A stretch of DNA of 64,000 nt from contig NZ_OX366394.1 of the NCBI RefSeq assembly GCF_947251865.1, forward strand, positions 620,001-684,000, written 5' to 3'. The notes beneath the pieces were generated by a model. That model was not told the DNA's origin. It did not search any database and saw only the letters and a list, made by a program, of their open reading frames with translations. The DNA comes from Wolbachia endosymbiont (group B) of Protocalliphora azurea (GTDB lineage: Bacteria; Pseudomonadota; Alphaproteobacteria; Rickettsiales; Anaplasmataceae). The position numbers were made by a program, and so were the translations under genes. The number at the start of each line of letters is the position of its first letter. The stretch's first letter is position 1. This document shows positions 45,501 through 55,299 of the stretch, piece by piece.

Positions 45501-46160
45501 TTACAATAAACCACTGTCATAAAAACTAAAGTGGCTCTTCTGTGTTACGATTATATGATCTATCAATTTCATTCCTACATTTTCACAAGTTGCAGCTAAT
45601 GTAAGTGTGTTATCTTCATCCTCTTTAGATGGCTCTATATCTCCACTTGGATGATTATGTGAAATTGCAACAGATGCTGCATCAATCAGTAATCCCTGTT
45701 TTATTATTTCCCTCACATATAGAGGTACTCTGTCTATAGTTCCACAATCTTGAATATACTCATATATTAAATGACCACTTCGATCTAAGTATACCACTCG
45801 TAAGCTTTCCTTTCGTGACTGCCCTATTGCTGCTTTAAAGTATTTTAATAGCTCTTCTCTATTATCAAGAATCGACAGCTTTTTTAACTTACCTTTCAAT
45901 ATCCTATCAAAAATCTCTTTCAGACAAAAGATATTTGCTATTGCTCCATCATTCATTCCTGTAACATTTTTTAGTTCATGAAAGTCAGCATTAATTACCC
46001 TTCCTAAACTACTAAAGAGCTCAATTAGCCTTTTTGCCACTTCTCTTCCTTCTGCATATTCAGATAGAGTACGTTCCAGTAGCTCATGGTCAAGTAAAGA
46101 CCTGCCTCTACTTGATAAAATGCGAGTTTCCAATTTTTCTTTTCTCTCACTATTATTCAT
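45501..46160 (-). CDS. radC: RadC-family JAMM protein (phage WO)
   Basis: 219 residues from the ATG at 46160, which has GGAGG 7 bases upstream. N-terminal helix-hairpin-helix-like region (LDHELLERTLSEYAEG), then a JAB1/MPN domain with the metal motif ISHNHPSGDIEPSKED (H-x-H ... D). Despite the name, RadC is not proven to be a repair protein; WO genomes carry it beside HTH regulators in the accessory module. Confidence 0.92.
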   Translation of the reverse strand: MNNSERKEKLETRILSSRGRSLLDHELLERTLSEYAEGREVAKRLIELFSSLGRVINADFHELKNVTGMNDGAIANIFCLKEIFDRILKGKLKKLSILDNREELLKYFKAAIGQSRKESLRVVYLDRSGHLIYEYIQDCGTIDRVPLYVREIIKQGLLIDAASVAISHNHPSGDIEPSKEDEDNTLTLAATCENVGMKLIDHIIVTQKSHFSFYDSGLL

Positions 46161-46287
46161 AAAAACCTCCAAGGTCAACATTATATACAAATTCAGCGCC
46201 AGCTTTCTGACGCAATAGTTCTCGAGGAATAACCCTTTTGAACTCTAAATTTGCAATGTTGTCCTTGTTGCTTTTACAACAGATTTA

Positions 46288-46758
46288 CTACAATCCGAAC
46301 TCCTCATTGATTTTATCGACTATCGTCTGTGGTGGATCATCTCCCCATCCTGAATATAAAATCTCTCCATAATCTGCAACATCTATAGAGCCAGTTCTAC
46401 TTTTTGCCAGAAACATTTCTCTTTTATCTTTATCAACTAATACATAGTGCCAAGCTGATCTTCCTCGATCTTTACCACGAACTAGATATATGAGATCTGA
46501 TCTACTTCTTCTTGTTGCATCAGCAAAGGATCTTTCATTGATAGTTCTGCTTTTACTCTTTATGCCGCCACTTTCAGAAAAAGCTTCCTTGGCTTCAGCT
46601 TTTTTGTTTGCCAATTCAGAAATTTTTCCTTTTGCTCCTAGTGCATGTTCTTTGGTATTTTGAGATGAATACTTACTGGAAAAACCTCCTCTTGTCTCAT
46701 TAGAAGTCCTATTTGTAAAACGCTTAGTAAACGAGTTATCGTTATCATTTTCTGCCAT
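46288..46758 (-). CDS. Hypothetical protein next to radC
   Basis: 156 residues from the ATG at 46758, with GGAGA upstream. N-terminal half polar, Ser/Asn/Lys-rich; C-terminal half folded-looking (SRSDLIYLVRGKDRGRSAWHYVLVD...SGWGDDPP). No membrane segment. It is about 100 bases upstream of radC on the same strand. I do not know its function. Confidence 0.6.
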   Translation of the reverse strand: MAENDNDNSFTKRFTNRTSNETRGGFSSKYSSQNTKEHALGAKGKISELANKKAEAKEAFSESGGIKSKSRTINERSFADATRRSRSDLIYLVRGKDRGRSAWHYVLVDKDKREMFLAKSRTGSIDVADYGEILYSGWGDDPPQTIVDKINEEFGL

Positions 46759-46833
46759 AAAAGTCTCCAAATTTTAGATTGTAGAATCCAAATTTTTACT
46801 ACACCCTATCATAGGTTAGTTAAATTAATATAA

Positions 46834-47727
46834 ATGAAAGATAATATAGTAATTATTACAGGAATTACAGCCTCAGGTAAATCAGAATTATGCGATAACT
46901 TGATAAAAAAGCATAAAAACATTAGCATAATAAACTGTGACTCAAAGCAGGTATACAAAGAGATTCCCGTAATTACTGCTCAACCACCAAAGCAGAAAGA
47001 ATTTTATAGGCTATACGGTTATGTTTCAGCAAGAGAAAATTATTCCGTAGGTTTATGGATAGAGGATTTAAATAGGGAAGTTAACAACGCGCTGAAAAAT
47101 TCACGAATACCGATCATCACTGGAGGAAGTGGGCTTTACATTAGCAGCTTAATCAAGGGATTATCATCGATTCCACAAATAAGCCAGGAAGTGAGAGAAA
47201 ACGTAAATGAACTTAGAAAAAATTTAAGTAAAGAGGAATTCTACAAATTAGTGCTAAGCAAAGATCCAAGGATTCAAGGTAAAATATTTATTAATGACTC
47301 ACATCGCCTCTCAAGAGCACTTGAAGTTATCACTGAAACTGGCAAGACAATCTTTGTATGGCAAGAAAATAGACAGCCTCCTTTGTTCAATAATTTTAAG
47401 GTATATACAATTCTACCTAAACGTGAGGATATATACCGAAAAATAAATTCTCGTTTTATTGAAATGGTTGAAAATGGAGCAATTGATGAAGTAAAAAACC
47501 TACTTAGCATGAACCCATCTCCACATTTGCCAGCTATGAAAGCACATGGAGTACCAGAAATTATAAGATACTTAAAAGGGGAGATTACTTTAGACGAAGC
47601 AATACAGATTGCTCAAACAAACACAAGGCATTATGCAAAACGCCAGTACACTTGGTTTAAAAATCAATTTCCGAATTCTCAAGTGATTGACTGTGCAAAT
47701 AAATTGACAGAATTTGGAATATTTTGA
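46834..47727 (+). CDS. miaA: tRNA dimethylallyltransferase
   Basis: 297 residues, ATG start. Adds the isopentenyl group to A37 of tRNAs reading UNN codons. P-loop GITASGKSELCDNL, DSKQVYKEIPVITAQPPKQK, the PIITGGSGLYISSLIKG segment and the late KAHGVPEIIRYL and TRHYAKRQYTWFKNQ motifs are all clear. Marks the right border of the WO island. Confidence 0.95.
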   Translation: MKDNIVIITGITASGKSELCDNLIKKHKNISIINCDSKQVYKEIPVITAQPPKQKEFYRLYGYVSARENYSVGLWIEDLNREVNNALKNSRIPIITGGSGLYISSLIKGLSSIPQISQEVRENVNELRKNLSKEEFYKLVLSKDPRIQGKIFINDSHRLSRALEVITETGKTIFVWQENRQPPLFNNFKVYTILPKREDIYRKINSRFIEMVENGAIDEVKNLLSMNPSPHLPAMKAHGVPEIIRYLKGEITLDEAIQIAQTNTRHYAKRQYTWFKNQFPNSQVIDCANKLTEFGIF

Positions 47728-47870
47728 TTATTATGTATTATATTGCTATGCCTATGCAAACTTTTCTTGATAGTATTAAACTTTTTTCTTAAAGAACTTT
47801 CATCATTGCCTAAATTGTGATTATTAAATTCTTTGTAAAAATATTCTTACTTATGAAGCGCTACTATACC

Positions 47871-47986
47871 TGTAAGAGCCTTTATCACTAAATGAACTAT
47901 ATCACGCAATATTTCATCCTAAATTTTTCTATATTCTCTCACTAATCTTGTAACCACAATCTCCACTTTCATATCCTTGTATAGCT
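47871..47986 (-). pseudogene. Remnant of the second HTH gene
   Basis: 47871-47948 matches 44700-44776 (end of the HTH gene at 44696-45058) at most positions, and after an internal deletion a further piece matches around its TTTCATATCCTTGTATA segment. No frame remains. The third trace of the HTH pair in this region. Confidence 0.65.
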
Positions 47987-48044
47987 CTTCTCATAATAGT
48001 AGGAACAAGATAAGATAGTGATTTAGTGTAACAAGAAGGTAAAA

Positions 48045-48126
48045 ATGCCAGCAGCGTACAGTTATGACTTAAGGAAAAAAGCCATTCAGGCGTTGGATGA
48101 AGGAGAGAGCAAAACAGCAGTAGCAA
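48045..48126 (+). pseudogene. 5' fragment of an IS630-family transposase
   Basis: ATG followed by PAAYSYDLRKKAIQALDEG and SKTAVAN, the characteristic first residues of another IS630-type transposase, then breaks off into the end of murE. It overlaps the last codons of murE on the other strand. Different from the IS630 at 43264-44364. Confidence 0.7.
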
Positions 48127-49648
48127 ATTTTTGGCCCTCTCTAATAACTTCAACATCACTAAATTCAAGGGATTGGCCTTCTATTATTTGGAATCTTTCA
48201 TGTCCTTTTCCTGCAACTAGCAGAATCATATTTTCATCATGTGCTATATTTATACCTTTCTCTATAGCTTTTTTTCTATCTCCTATCTCCAGTGCATCAG
48301 GGCAATGTAACAAAATATCGTGACGAATTTTCCCCGGATCTTCATCGCGCGGATTGTCATCTGTGACTATAACTTTACCTGCAAGCATTTGTGCTATTTT
48401 ACCCATCTCTGCACGTTTTGTTTGATCACGATTCCCGCCACAACCGAACACTAGAACTATCTTTTTATTGAAGTGCCATTTTAAAGACAACAGAGCTTGT
48501 TTGAGTGCACTTGGAGTATGAGCGTAATCGACAAATGCAAAAGTGTTCACTTTTTCCATTCTTCCAGATGGAGAAGCGAGTTTATCTATACACATTCTTT
48601 GATAGTCCATACCAGATGAAATAACTATACCGATTGCACACAACAAATTATATGCTTGAAATTGCCCAAAAATCGGAAAAAATGCGTTATAAATTTCATC
48701 ACCGATTTGAATTGTCAGGTATTGACCATTGGCAGTGGGTATCTGCTTTAATAAAGTAATGTCAGAGTTTTTTTTTCCATAGGTTATAACTTTGTTGCCA
48801 CGCTTTTCAGCTATGTTGAGCAACTCTCCATATTCGCCTATATCTGCATTTAAAATCGCTGTTTTTTCTTTTGGCAATACCTCATCAAACAACCTTTTCT
48901 TGGCCTCAAAATACTCATCGATACTTTTGTGATAGTCCAAATGATCTTGAGAGAAATTAGTAAAAGCTGCAGCATTGAGCCTGAGTCCATGGATTCTGTA
49001 TTGATCGATTCCATGGCTTGAAGCTTCTAATGCTAAGTGTTCTACGTTCTTATTATTTATGTCACGCAATGTGGAATAAAGATCATCTGCACTTGGCGTT
49101 GTAAGGCTATTATCTTTTCTATTATTATTGACACATGTTCCCAGTGTTCCTATAGACGCTACATTATCTTGCCAAATCTGGCGACAAAATTCCACCACTG
49201 AAGTTTTACCATTCGTACCAGTTACAGCAGCAACATATTTAGGTTGTTTGAATTGATAAAACCTGCTGACTATTTCACTGTATATTCCTTGAGGGTCCGA
49301 GTGGTAAAGCACTGCAAAACTTGGAGTACTTGTCATTCGAGTAGCGGACACTGGAATCCAGTTTTCATTATACAATTGTCTAGTATGCTTGTTTACAATT
49401 AAATTTTCTGGATCCCAGTGTCTGAGCACTGGGATGACATCTTTCTTGGCCCCTTGTATTACAACGTCTACACAGTTGTGTACACATCCATTAGGAAGAC
49501 ATGTTACGTGTTCTTTACTCCTTTCTGACACACAAACAAAAAGGTAACCTTCTTTAACTCTCTTAGGATTACATGTGACGCCTTTGATTTCAATATCAAA
49601 GTCAGCATTTACAATGTTATGCAGTAGCTCTTTCAGTCTCACAATCAT
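48086..49648 (-). CDS. murE: UDP-N-acetylmuramyl-tripeptide synthetase MurE
   Basis: 520 residues from the ATG at 49648 (GTG at 49657 also in frame). Adds the third stem residue, usually meso-diaminopimelate, in the lipid II pathway that Wolbachia retains. ATP loop VTGTNGKTSVVEF, LALEASSHGIDQYR, FTNFSQDHLDYH, the DNPRDEDP motif typical of Dap-adding enzymes, and VAGKGHE are present. Two oddities: residues about 75-118 contain an insertion with the palindromic repeat (49332-49438), and the last 10-12 residues are read from the IS630 fragment. The enzyme core is intact, so it may well work. It overlaps metC upstream. Confidence 0.93.
   Translation of the reverse strand: MIVRLKELLHNIVNADFDIEIKGVTCNPKRVKEGYLFVCVSERSKEHVTCLPNGCVHNCVDVVIQGAKKDVIPVLRHWDPENLIVNKHTRQLYNENWIPVSATRMTSTPSFAVLYHSDPQGIYSEIVSRFYQFKQPKYVAAVTGTNGKTSVVEFCRQIWQDNVASIGTLGTCVNNNRKDNSLTTPSADDLYSTLRDINNKNVEHLALEASSHGIDQYRIHGLRLNAAAFTNFSQDHLDYHKSIDEYFEAKKRLFDEVLPKEKTAILNADIGEYGELLNIAEKRGNKVITYGKKNSDITLLKQIPTANGQYLTIQIGDEIYNAFFPIFGQFQAYNLLCAIGIVISSGMDYQRMCIDKLASPSGRMEKVNTFAFVDYAHTPSALKQALLSLKWHFNKKIVLVFGCGGNRDQTKRAEMGKIAQMLAGKVIVTDDNPRDEDPGKIRHDILLHCPDALEIGDRKKAIEKGINIAHDENMILLVAGKGHERFQIIEGQSLEFSDVEVIREGQKFATAVLLSPSSNA
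49332..49438. repeat. Palindromic element inserted in frame in murE
   Basis: Left arm from 49332 (GTCATTCGAGTAGCGGACAC) and right arm ending at 49438 (the complement of GTCATCCCAGTGCTCAGACAC) form an imperfect palindrome of about 30 bp per arm around a 46-base centre. The same core makes up the repeats at 4607-4838. The reading frame passes through it and adds about 36-40 residues containing DVIPVLRHWDPEN and NWIPVSATRM. Confidence 0.8.
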
Positions 49649-50849
49649 CTTTAACACTTGAACATGGCAGTCTTATTAATGCAGTATTCAAGTCAAAAAT
49701 CAAATCTTCAGGATCTTCTAGTCCGCAAAATATTCGCACAAAACTTCCACCATAATCTGAATTCATTACAGATCTTGACATAGATCTATGTTCTATTGGT
49801 AATATCAAACTGTCACATCCTCCCCAAGAAGCACCGATGCCAAAAATTTTCATGTGATCAACCATGCAGCTTAGTTCCTCACATGAATATTCTCTATCGA
49901 GTACTATACTAAATACGCTACTTGCCCCTTTGAAATAACTTTTCCATAAATCATGCTGAGAATAGGAAAAAAGTGCGGGGTATAAGACTTTTTTGATTTT
50001 TGGATGTTTTTCCAGCCACTTTGCTACTTGCATTGCTGTACTTTGATGCTTCCTCATGCGTGTTTGCAGTGTTCTAAGTCCCCTGTGTGCAAGGTAACAG
50101 TCATGCGATTGAATGGTGACTCCATAATTTTTATAGCTCTCATAAAGCAATTTAAAAATTTTACCTTCAGCAACCATAGCTCCCATCACTAAATCTGAGT
50201 GACCGGCTAGATACTTTGTCACCGCGTATAGTGCAACATCAATTCCATAATCAAGCGGCTTAAACAACAAAGGAGTGGCCCATGAATTGTCACAAACGGT
50301 TACGATTCCACGTGCTTTAGCAACTTTTACTATATGCTCTATATTTGAAATCTCAAACGTTATAGAACCAGGAGTCTCAATCATGATGAGTGAAGTATTA
50401 CTCTGAACTAAATCAGTTATATCCTGTGTCGGATTATAAAAAGTTACTTCTACTCCTCTTTTTGGTAGCTCATTTTCGGCAAATCTCTTTAGCCTATAAT
50501 AACTATTATCTTGTATCAGGACATGTGAACCTGCTTTAGTGAAAGTCAAAATAGCAAAAGTAAGTGCAAATAATCCAGAAGGGTAGATGAGTGCTTGTCC
50601 CCTACCCTCAATTTCAGCCAGTGCATTTGAAAAATAATGAACAGTAGGCGTACCAACATTACTATAGCTGTAATCCCTTGCAACACCATCATTGATCACA
50701 TCATATATACTCTCCCCATTCGCTGCACTTAAGTAATCCTTGTAAGTAGGAAATAATATGGTAGAAGAATGATAAACTGGTGGGTTCATCGATCCTTTAT
50801 AATCATTAAATTTTCTTCCTGCTTTAACTAATAAAGACTCTTCTCTCAC
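49617..50849 (-). CDS. metC: Cystathionine beta-lyase (PLP-dependent)
   Basis: 410 residues, GTG start. A Cys/Met-metabolism PLP enzyme: NPPVYHSSTILFP start, YPSGLFALTFAIL, the PLP pocket TVCDNSWATPLLFKPLDYG, and the Schiff-base lysine in YAVTKYLAGHSDLVMG. Alternative: a cystathionine gamma-type enzyme of the same fold. Overlaps murE by about 30 bases, so translated together. Confidence 0.92.
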   Translation of the reverse strand: MREESLLVKAGRKFNDYKGSMNPPVYHSSTILFPTYKDYLSAANGESIYDVINDGVARDYSYSNVGTPTVHYFSNALAEIEGRGQALIYPSGLFALTFAILTFTKAGSHVLIQDNSYYRLKRFAENELPKRGVEVTFYNPTQDITDLVQSNTSLIMIETPGSITFEISNIEHIVKVAKARGIVTVCDNSWATPLLFKPLDYGIDVALYAVTKYLAGHSDLVMGAMVAEGKIFKLLYESYKNYGVTIQSHDCYLAHRGLRTLQTRMRKHQSTAMQVAKWLEKHPKIKKVLYPALFSYSQHDLWKSYFKGASSVFSIVLDREYSCEELSCMVDHMKIFGIGASWGGCDSLILPIEHRSMSRSVMNSDYGGSFVRIFCGLEDPEDLIFDLNTALIRLPCSSVKDDCETERATA

Positions 50850-50856
50850 GTTTCTA

Positions 50857-51141
50857 CTATTTATTTTTTAGATTGTATTCGCTTTGCGTATACAAGTGAA
50901 GAGAAATCGCATGTAATCGCTCTATTTCACTCTTTAATAATTCATAGATCAATTTATGCCTCTTTAAAGAGCTCATTCCAGAAAAGTCGTTAGATATTAA
51001 TACTAATTTGATATGTGAAGGTAGTGTCGAAGAAGAAACAAAATAATGATCTACATGCTTTGCTGATTCATCGATAATATTAATATCAATTACACCTATT
51101 GAATCGCGTAATTTTTCTTCTATTGTCTTAATAATATCCAC
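50857..51141 (-). CDS. BolA-family protein
   Basis: 94 residues from a GTG at 51141, which has AAAGGA 6 bases upstream; a TTG 21 bases earlier is in frame. The BolA signature is GMSSLKRHKLIYELL followed by LHAISLHLYT. BolA proteins work with monothiol glutaredoxins in iron-sulfur sensing. It lacks the conserved His before the signature in some members. Starts 33 bases after the palindrome at the dnaK end. Confidence 0.85.
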   Translation of the reverse strand: MDIIKTIEEKLRDSIGVIDINIIDESAKHVDHYFVSSSTLPSHIKLVLISNDFSGMSSLKRHKLIYELLKSEIERLHAISLHLYTQSEYNLKNK

Positions 51142-51173
51142 AATAGTTCCTTTAAGCAACAATACGCTCCTCT

Positions 51174-51206
51174 TGTCATCCCACAGTATCTGGGCACTGG
51201 GATGAC
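51174..51206. repeat. Palindromic hairpin after dnaK
   Basis: Short copy of the dispersed palindrome: GTCATCCCA and TGGGATGAC form a 9-bp stem around a centre related to the core of the family. Seven bases past the dnaK stop codon, so it may also act as a terminator or 3' stabiliser. Confidence 0.65.
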
Positions 51207-51213
51207 AATCGAA

Positions 51214-53127
51214 TTACTTATTCTCTTCTTTATTATCCATGTCTTGATAATCAGAATCTACTACTTTTTCTTCCTCATTATTTGTTGTGGATGAGCTTTC
51301 TCCACCTTGTTGTTGTTGAGATTCCTTATACATAGCTTCTCCAAGCTTCATAGAAAGTTGAGAAAGATTAGTAACCTTCTGTTGTATTGAATCAGCATCA
51401 TCAATATTATCAGACTTACTAACTTCCTTTAATTCATTAACTGCATTCTCAATAGCAGATTTATCTTCTGGAGAAATTTTATCACCATATTCTGTCAAAG
51501 ATTTTTCTGTAGAATGAACTAAACTATCCGCTTGATTCTTCACTTCAATAAATTTCTTACGCTTTTCATCTTCTTGTGCTTTTTCCTCAGCTTCTCTCAC
51601 CATCCGATTTATTTCATCCTCCGATAAACCACCTGAAGACTGAATACGTATTTTTTGCTCTTTTCCAGTAGCTTTATCCTTTGCAGAAACATGCGCTATT
51701 CCATTTGCATCTATATCAAATGTCACCTCAATTTGAGGAACCCCGCGAGGAGCAGGTGGTATTCCTTCTAAACTAAACTGACCAAGCAGTTTATTATCAA
51801 TCGCCAATTTTCTTTCACCTTGATGTACCTTAATTGTAACGGCTGTTTGGTTATCTTCTGCAGTTGAAAACACCTGAGATTTTTTTGTGGGAATAGTAGT
51901 ATTACGTTCAATAAGTGGAGTGAATACTCCACCTAGAGTTTCAATACCAAGAGAAAGTGGAGTTACGTCAAGTAGTAATACATCTCTTACATCACCTTGA
52001 ATGATTCCCGCCTGTATTGCAGCTCCAATTGCTACAACTTCATCAGGGTTAACCCCTCTGTGTGGATCTTTGCCAAAGAATTCTTTAACTTTCTCTATGA
52101 CTTTTGGCATACGAGTCATGCCACCAACAAGAACTACTTCACCAATTTGACTAGCAGACAAACCAGCATCTTCAAGAGCTTTTTTGCAAGGAATTATAGT
52201 CCTTTCAATTAAATCATTCACTAAACTTTCAAGCTTTGCTCTTGTTAGCTTCATATTTAAGTGTTTTGGGCCACTTGCATCAGCTGTAACAAACGGTAGA
52301 TTTACTTCTGTTTCCATTGCACTTGACAATTCTACCTTTGCTTTTTCTGCAGCTTCTTTGATTCTTTGCATAGCCATTGGATCGTTTTTCAAATCAATGC
52401 CATTACTTTTCTTGAATTCACCCAGTAAATAATTTACTACTGCATTATCGAAGTCTTCCCCTCCAAGGTGAGTATCACCATTTGTAGCCTTTACTTCAAA
52501 AACTCCGTCACCTATTTCAAGAACTGAAACATCAAATGTACCACCACCAAGATCATACACTACTATTGTGTGTCCGTGCTTTTTATCAAGACCATAAGCA
52601 AGTGCTGCAGCAGTTGGTTCGTTAATTATTCTGAGGACATTTAATCCAGCAATTTTTCCTGCATCTTTTGTTGCTTGACGTTGAGAATCATTGAAGTACG
52701 CCGGCACTGTTATCACAGCATCCTTTACTTCTTCCCCAAGATAAGCCTCAGCTGCTTCTTTCAGGTTTTGTAGTATAAATGCACCAATTTGACTAGGAGA
52801 GTATTCTTTACCATCAGTTGTTTTAACCCATGCATCACCATTTTTTGCTGCAAATACCTTATACGGTACACCTAGATTCTTCATTTCAGGATCGCTATAT
52901 TGGCGACCTATCAATCTCTTAGTTGCAAAAAAAGTATTATTTGCATTGGTAGTTGCTTGCCTTTTTGCTGGAGCGCCAATCAACCTTTCTCCAGATGAAG
53001 TAAATGCAACTATAGATGGAGTAGTTCTTGCTCCTTCTTTATTCTCAATTACTTTTGTATCCTTGCCTTGCATTATTGCAACACAAGAATTTGTTGTTCC
53101 AAGATCTATACCTATTGCTCTTCCCAT
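51214..53127 (-). CDS. dnaK: Molecular chaperone DnaK (Hsp70)
   Basis: 637 residues, ATG with AAAAGGGAG upstream. Nucleotide-binding domain with [31 protein letters not shown] and [13 protein letters not shown]; substrate domain with [14 protein letters not shown]; a lid ending in the Gln/Ser/Glu-rich tail, with EENK at the end. dnaJ and grpE are not in the window. Confidence 0.98.
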   Translation of the reverse strand: MGRAIGIDLGTTNSCVAIMQGKDTKVIENKEGARTTPSIVAFTSSGERLIGAPAKRQATTNANNTFFATKRLIGRQYSDPEMKNLGVPYKVFAAKNGDAWVKTTDGKEYSPSQIGAFILQNLKEAAEAYLGEEVKDAVITVPAYFNDSQRQATKDAGKIAGLNVLRIINEPTAAALAYGLDKKHGHTIVVYDLGGGTFDVSVLEIGDGVFEVKATNGDTHLGGEDFDNAVVNYLLGEFKKSNGIDLKNDPMAMQRIKEAAEKAKVELSSAMETEVNLPFVTADASGPKHLNMKLTRAKLESLVNDLIERTIIPCKKALEDAGLSASQIGEVVLVGGMTRMPKVIEKVKEFFGKDPHRGVNPDEVVAIGAAIQAGIIQGDVRDVLLLDVTPLSLGIETLGGVFTPLIERNTTIPTKKSQVFSTAEDNQTAVTIKVHQGERKLAIDNKLLGQFSLEGIPPAPRGVPQIEVTFDIDANGIAHVSAKDKATGKEQKIRIQSSGGLSEDEINRMVREAEEKAQEDEKRKKFIEVKNQADSLVHSTEKSLTEYGDKISPEDKSAIENAVNELKEVSKSDNIDDADSIQQKVTNLSQLSMKLGEAMYKESQQQQGGESSSTTNNEEEKVVDSDYQDMDNKEENK

Positions 53128-53200
53128 AATGAATACTCCCTTTTAAATATTATCTGATGTAAAATATATAAGTATAAAACTCGTTAATTACAAGTCCCGT

Positions 53201-54949
53201 TTAGTTGTTAGAGCCCAAAAGGCGCGAAAGCCATTTAGTTAACCAAAAGTTGCCCGGTAGTTTACCAGCTTCTTTATCCCTGCTATTCACAATTTGACAT
53301 CCAGAATTCTGCAATGGCTTATAATCATTAAAATTAATATGGTCTCCTTGCTTTAAAATAAATGTATCTGCATCTAAACTATTATCAATACTAACATTTA
53401 ATGTAATATTGAACTCTTTTTCGATTGTAGAAACCATATCACGCTTATTATTAAAAATGTGCGCTATAACTGCACTGCGTGCTATTAAATCAAAGGACTT
53501 ATTTTGATTTTTATTAGCAATATGTTGCAAATCCCTTAGTATCGATGCAACAACCACTTCGTTTGATTTCACTCTTCCAATACCTTTACAGCGTAAGCAC
53601 TCTGTAGTATTAATTTCCTGTATATTTGGTTTAATTCTTTGTCTTGAAAAGACCATTAAACCAAAGTCATTGATAAAGCTAAATTGAACTTTAGCTTTAT
53701 CATCTTTAAACGCCTGCTTGATAGCAAATTCAACATTTTTGCAATACTCAAGTTTCAACATGTCAATAAAATCAACAACTATTAACCCTGATAAGCCCCT
53801 GAGATTCGCTTGCCTTGATATTTCAGATAATGCCTCCATATTAGTTCTATAAGCTGTTTCTTCTATGTTATCTTCTCCTGTCATTTTCCCTGAATTTACG
53901 TCTATTGAAACAAATGCCTCAGTTAAGGTTATCACCAAAGACCCACCAGATGGCAATTCTACTCTATTGCTATATAATTCAGAAATTTGATCTTCGACTC
54001 GATAGTAAGTAAAGATTGGAACAGAACCTCTATATAATCTAGGACGCAATTTTCCTTGTAACACATTTTTAGTGTATTTTCTTACCGCTTCACAAACTTC
54101 TCTATCAGATACTATAATTTCTGTATCATTACTACAAAAGTCACGTACAGATCTCATAACTACATCTGCTTCGTTGTAAATTAATGATGGAACATTTAAA
54201 GAAGAGAAGTTTTGCTGGATATTTTGCCATAATAAGGTCAAATTATTGTAATCTTGCTCAATTTCTTTCTTACTTTTTCCTGCACCAACAGTTCTTACTA
54301 TTAAACCTGAGCCTTTTGGTAAATTTATTGAATTTAATATATCCTTTAACTGTTTTCTAACGTTGGTATCTTCAATTCTGCGAGATACTCCACCCCTACT
54401 TATGGAATTGGGCATGAAAACACAGTATCTACCGACCAAAGTTACGTATGTTGTAAATGAAGCTCCTTTATTTCCTCGTTCTTCCTTAGTTAATTGAACT
54501 AATAACTTTTGATTTACTGAAATCACATCTTGTAACTTATATTTTCTATGTAAAGGTACCCCCCTCACAAAACCACTGCTGGATTCATTACTAGCTGTAG
54601 AATCTAGGCCTTCTTCTGTGCAATTATCATTTGAACAGTCCACACCGCTCGAATAGTCTTCATCAGGGAAAATTTCCTTCTCTTTTTCTGGAATATTAAA
54701 GTAATTTAGAGATATCTCAGAAAAAGACAAAAAACCTTGCTTATTTTTTCCATACTCAATGAACACGGCCTGCAAAGCAGGCTCTATACGCTTTACATAA
54801 GCAACGTATATATTACCTCTTAATTGTTTTTTTTCCTTGAATTCTTGTTCAAACTCTACAACCCTACCATTAACTAGTAGGGCAACCCTTACCTCGTTAG
54901 AACAGGTAGTACTTTCTATCAACAATAACCTTTTGCCATCACTCACCAC
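53201..54949 (-). CDS. rne: Ribonuclease E/G family protein
   Basis: 582 residues, starting GTG. Endoribonuclease core for RNA decay and rRNA processing. An N-terminal S1-like part (NIYVAYVKRIEPALQAVFIEYGKNKQGFLSF), broken up by a low-complexity acidic insert; then the catalytic domain with FVSIDVNSGKM (Mg-binding Asp), and the Zn-link CxxC in TTECLRCKGIGR. It lacks the long C-terminal degradosome scaffold of E. coli RNase E, so RNase G-like in size. Confidence 0.92.
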   Translation of the reverse strand: MVSDGKRLLLIESTTCSNEVRVALLVNGRVVEFEQEFKEKKQLRGNIYVAYVKRIEPALQAVFIEYGKNKQGFLSFSEISLNYFNIPEKEKEIFPDEDYSSGVDCSNDNCTEEGLDSTASNESSSGFVRGVPLHRKYKLQDVISVNQKLLVQLTKEERGNKGASFTTYVTLVGRYCVFMPNSISRGGVSRRIEDTNVRKQLKDILNSINLPKGSGLIVRTVGAGKSKKEIEQDYNNLTLLWQNIQQNFSSLNVPSLIYNEADVVMRSVRDFCSNDTEIIVSDREVCEAVRKYTKNVLQGKLRPRLYRGSVPIFTYYRVEDQISELYSNRVELPSGGSLVITLTEAFVSIDVNSGKMTGEDNIEETAYRTNMEALSEISRQANLRGLSGLIVVDFIDMLKLEYCKNVEFAIKQAFKDDKAKVQFSFINDFGLMVFSRQRIKPNIQEINTTECLRCKGIGRVKSNEVVVASILRDLQHIANKNQNKSFDLIARSAVIAHIFNNKRDMVSTIEKEFNITLNVSIDNSLDADTFILKQGDHINFNDYKPLQNSGCQIVNSRDKEAGKLPGNFWLTKWLSRLLGSNN

Positions 54950-55098
54950 TTATTTACCGTCTACTTTCCATTCTGAAATGTTCTTATACTACTTAATATA
55001 TTATTGATTGTCAAGAATTTTGCGACCTGCATTATTGGGTTGACTTTCAGTGTTTTGTGTTCTAAACTTGCATAGAGTTTATTATATCACTAACAATT

Positions 55099-55299
55099 AT
55101 GGCGAAAAAAAATGCTTCTTTGCTTGTCAAGCTAGTTAGCACTGCAACTAAAACAACAAAAACTGGAGAAGAGAAACTAACAGGCTATTTTTGTGTAAAA
55201 AAACGTAATCCTAAGAACCTTCCCAAAAAGCTCGAGTTTAGGAAGTATGACCCAGTGGTCAGAAGACACGTATTATTTAAAGAAGAAAAATTAAAGTAA
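55099..55299 (+). CDS. rpmG: 50S ribosomal protein L33
   Basis: 66 residues, ATG start. [16 protein letters not shown], then [35 protein letters not shown], the normal L33 core. Slightly longer than the E. coli protein (55). No zinc cysteine pairs, so the C-minus type. Confidence 0.95.
   Translation: MAKKNASLLVKLVSTATKTTKTGEEKLTGYFCVKKRNPKNLPKKLEFRKYDPVVRRHVLFKEEKLK

Noticed and set aside
36663-46758. Possible cytoplasmic incompatibility genes (cifA/cifB) in the WO island
   Set aside because: None of the genes has the size, order or nuclease/deubiquitinase motifs of cif pairs.
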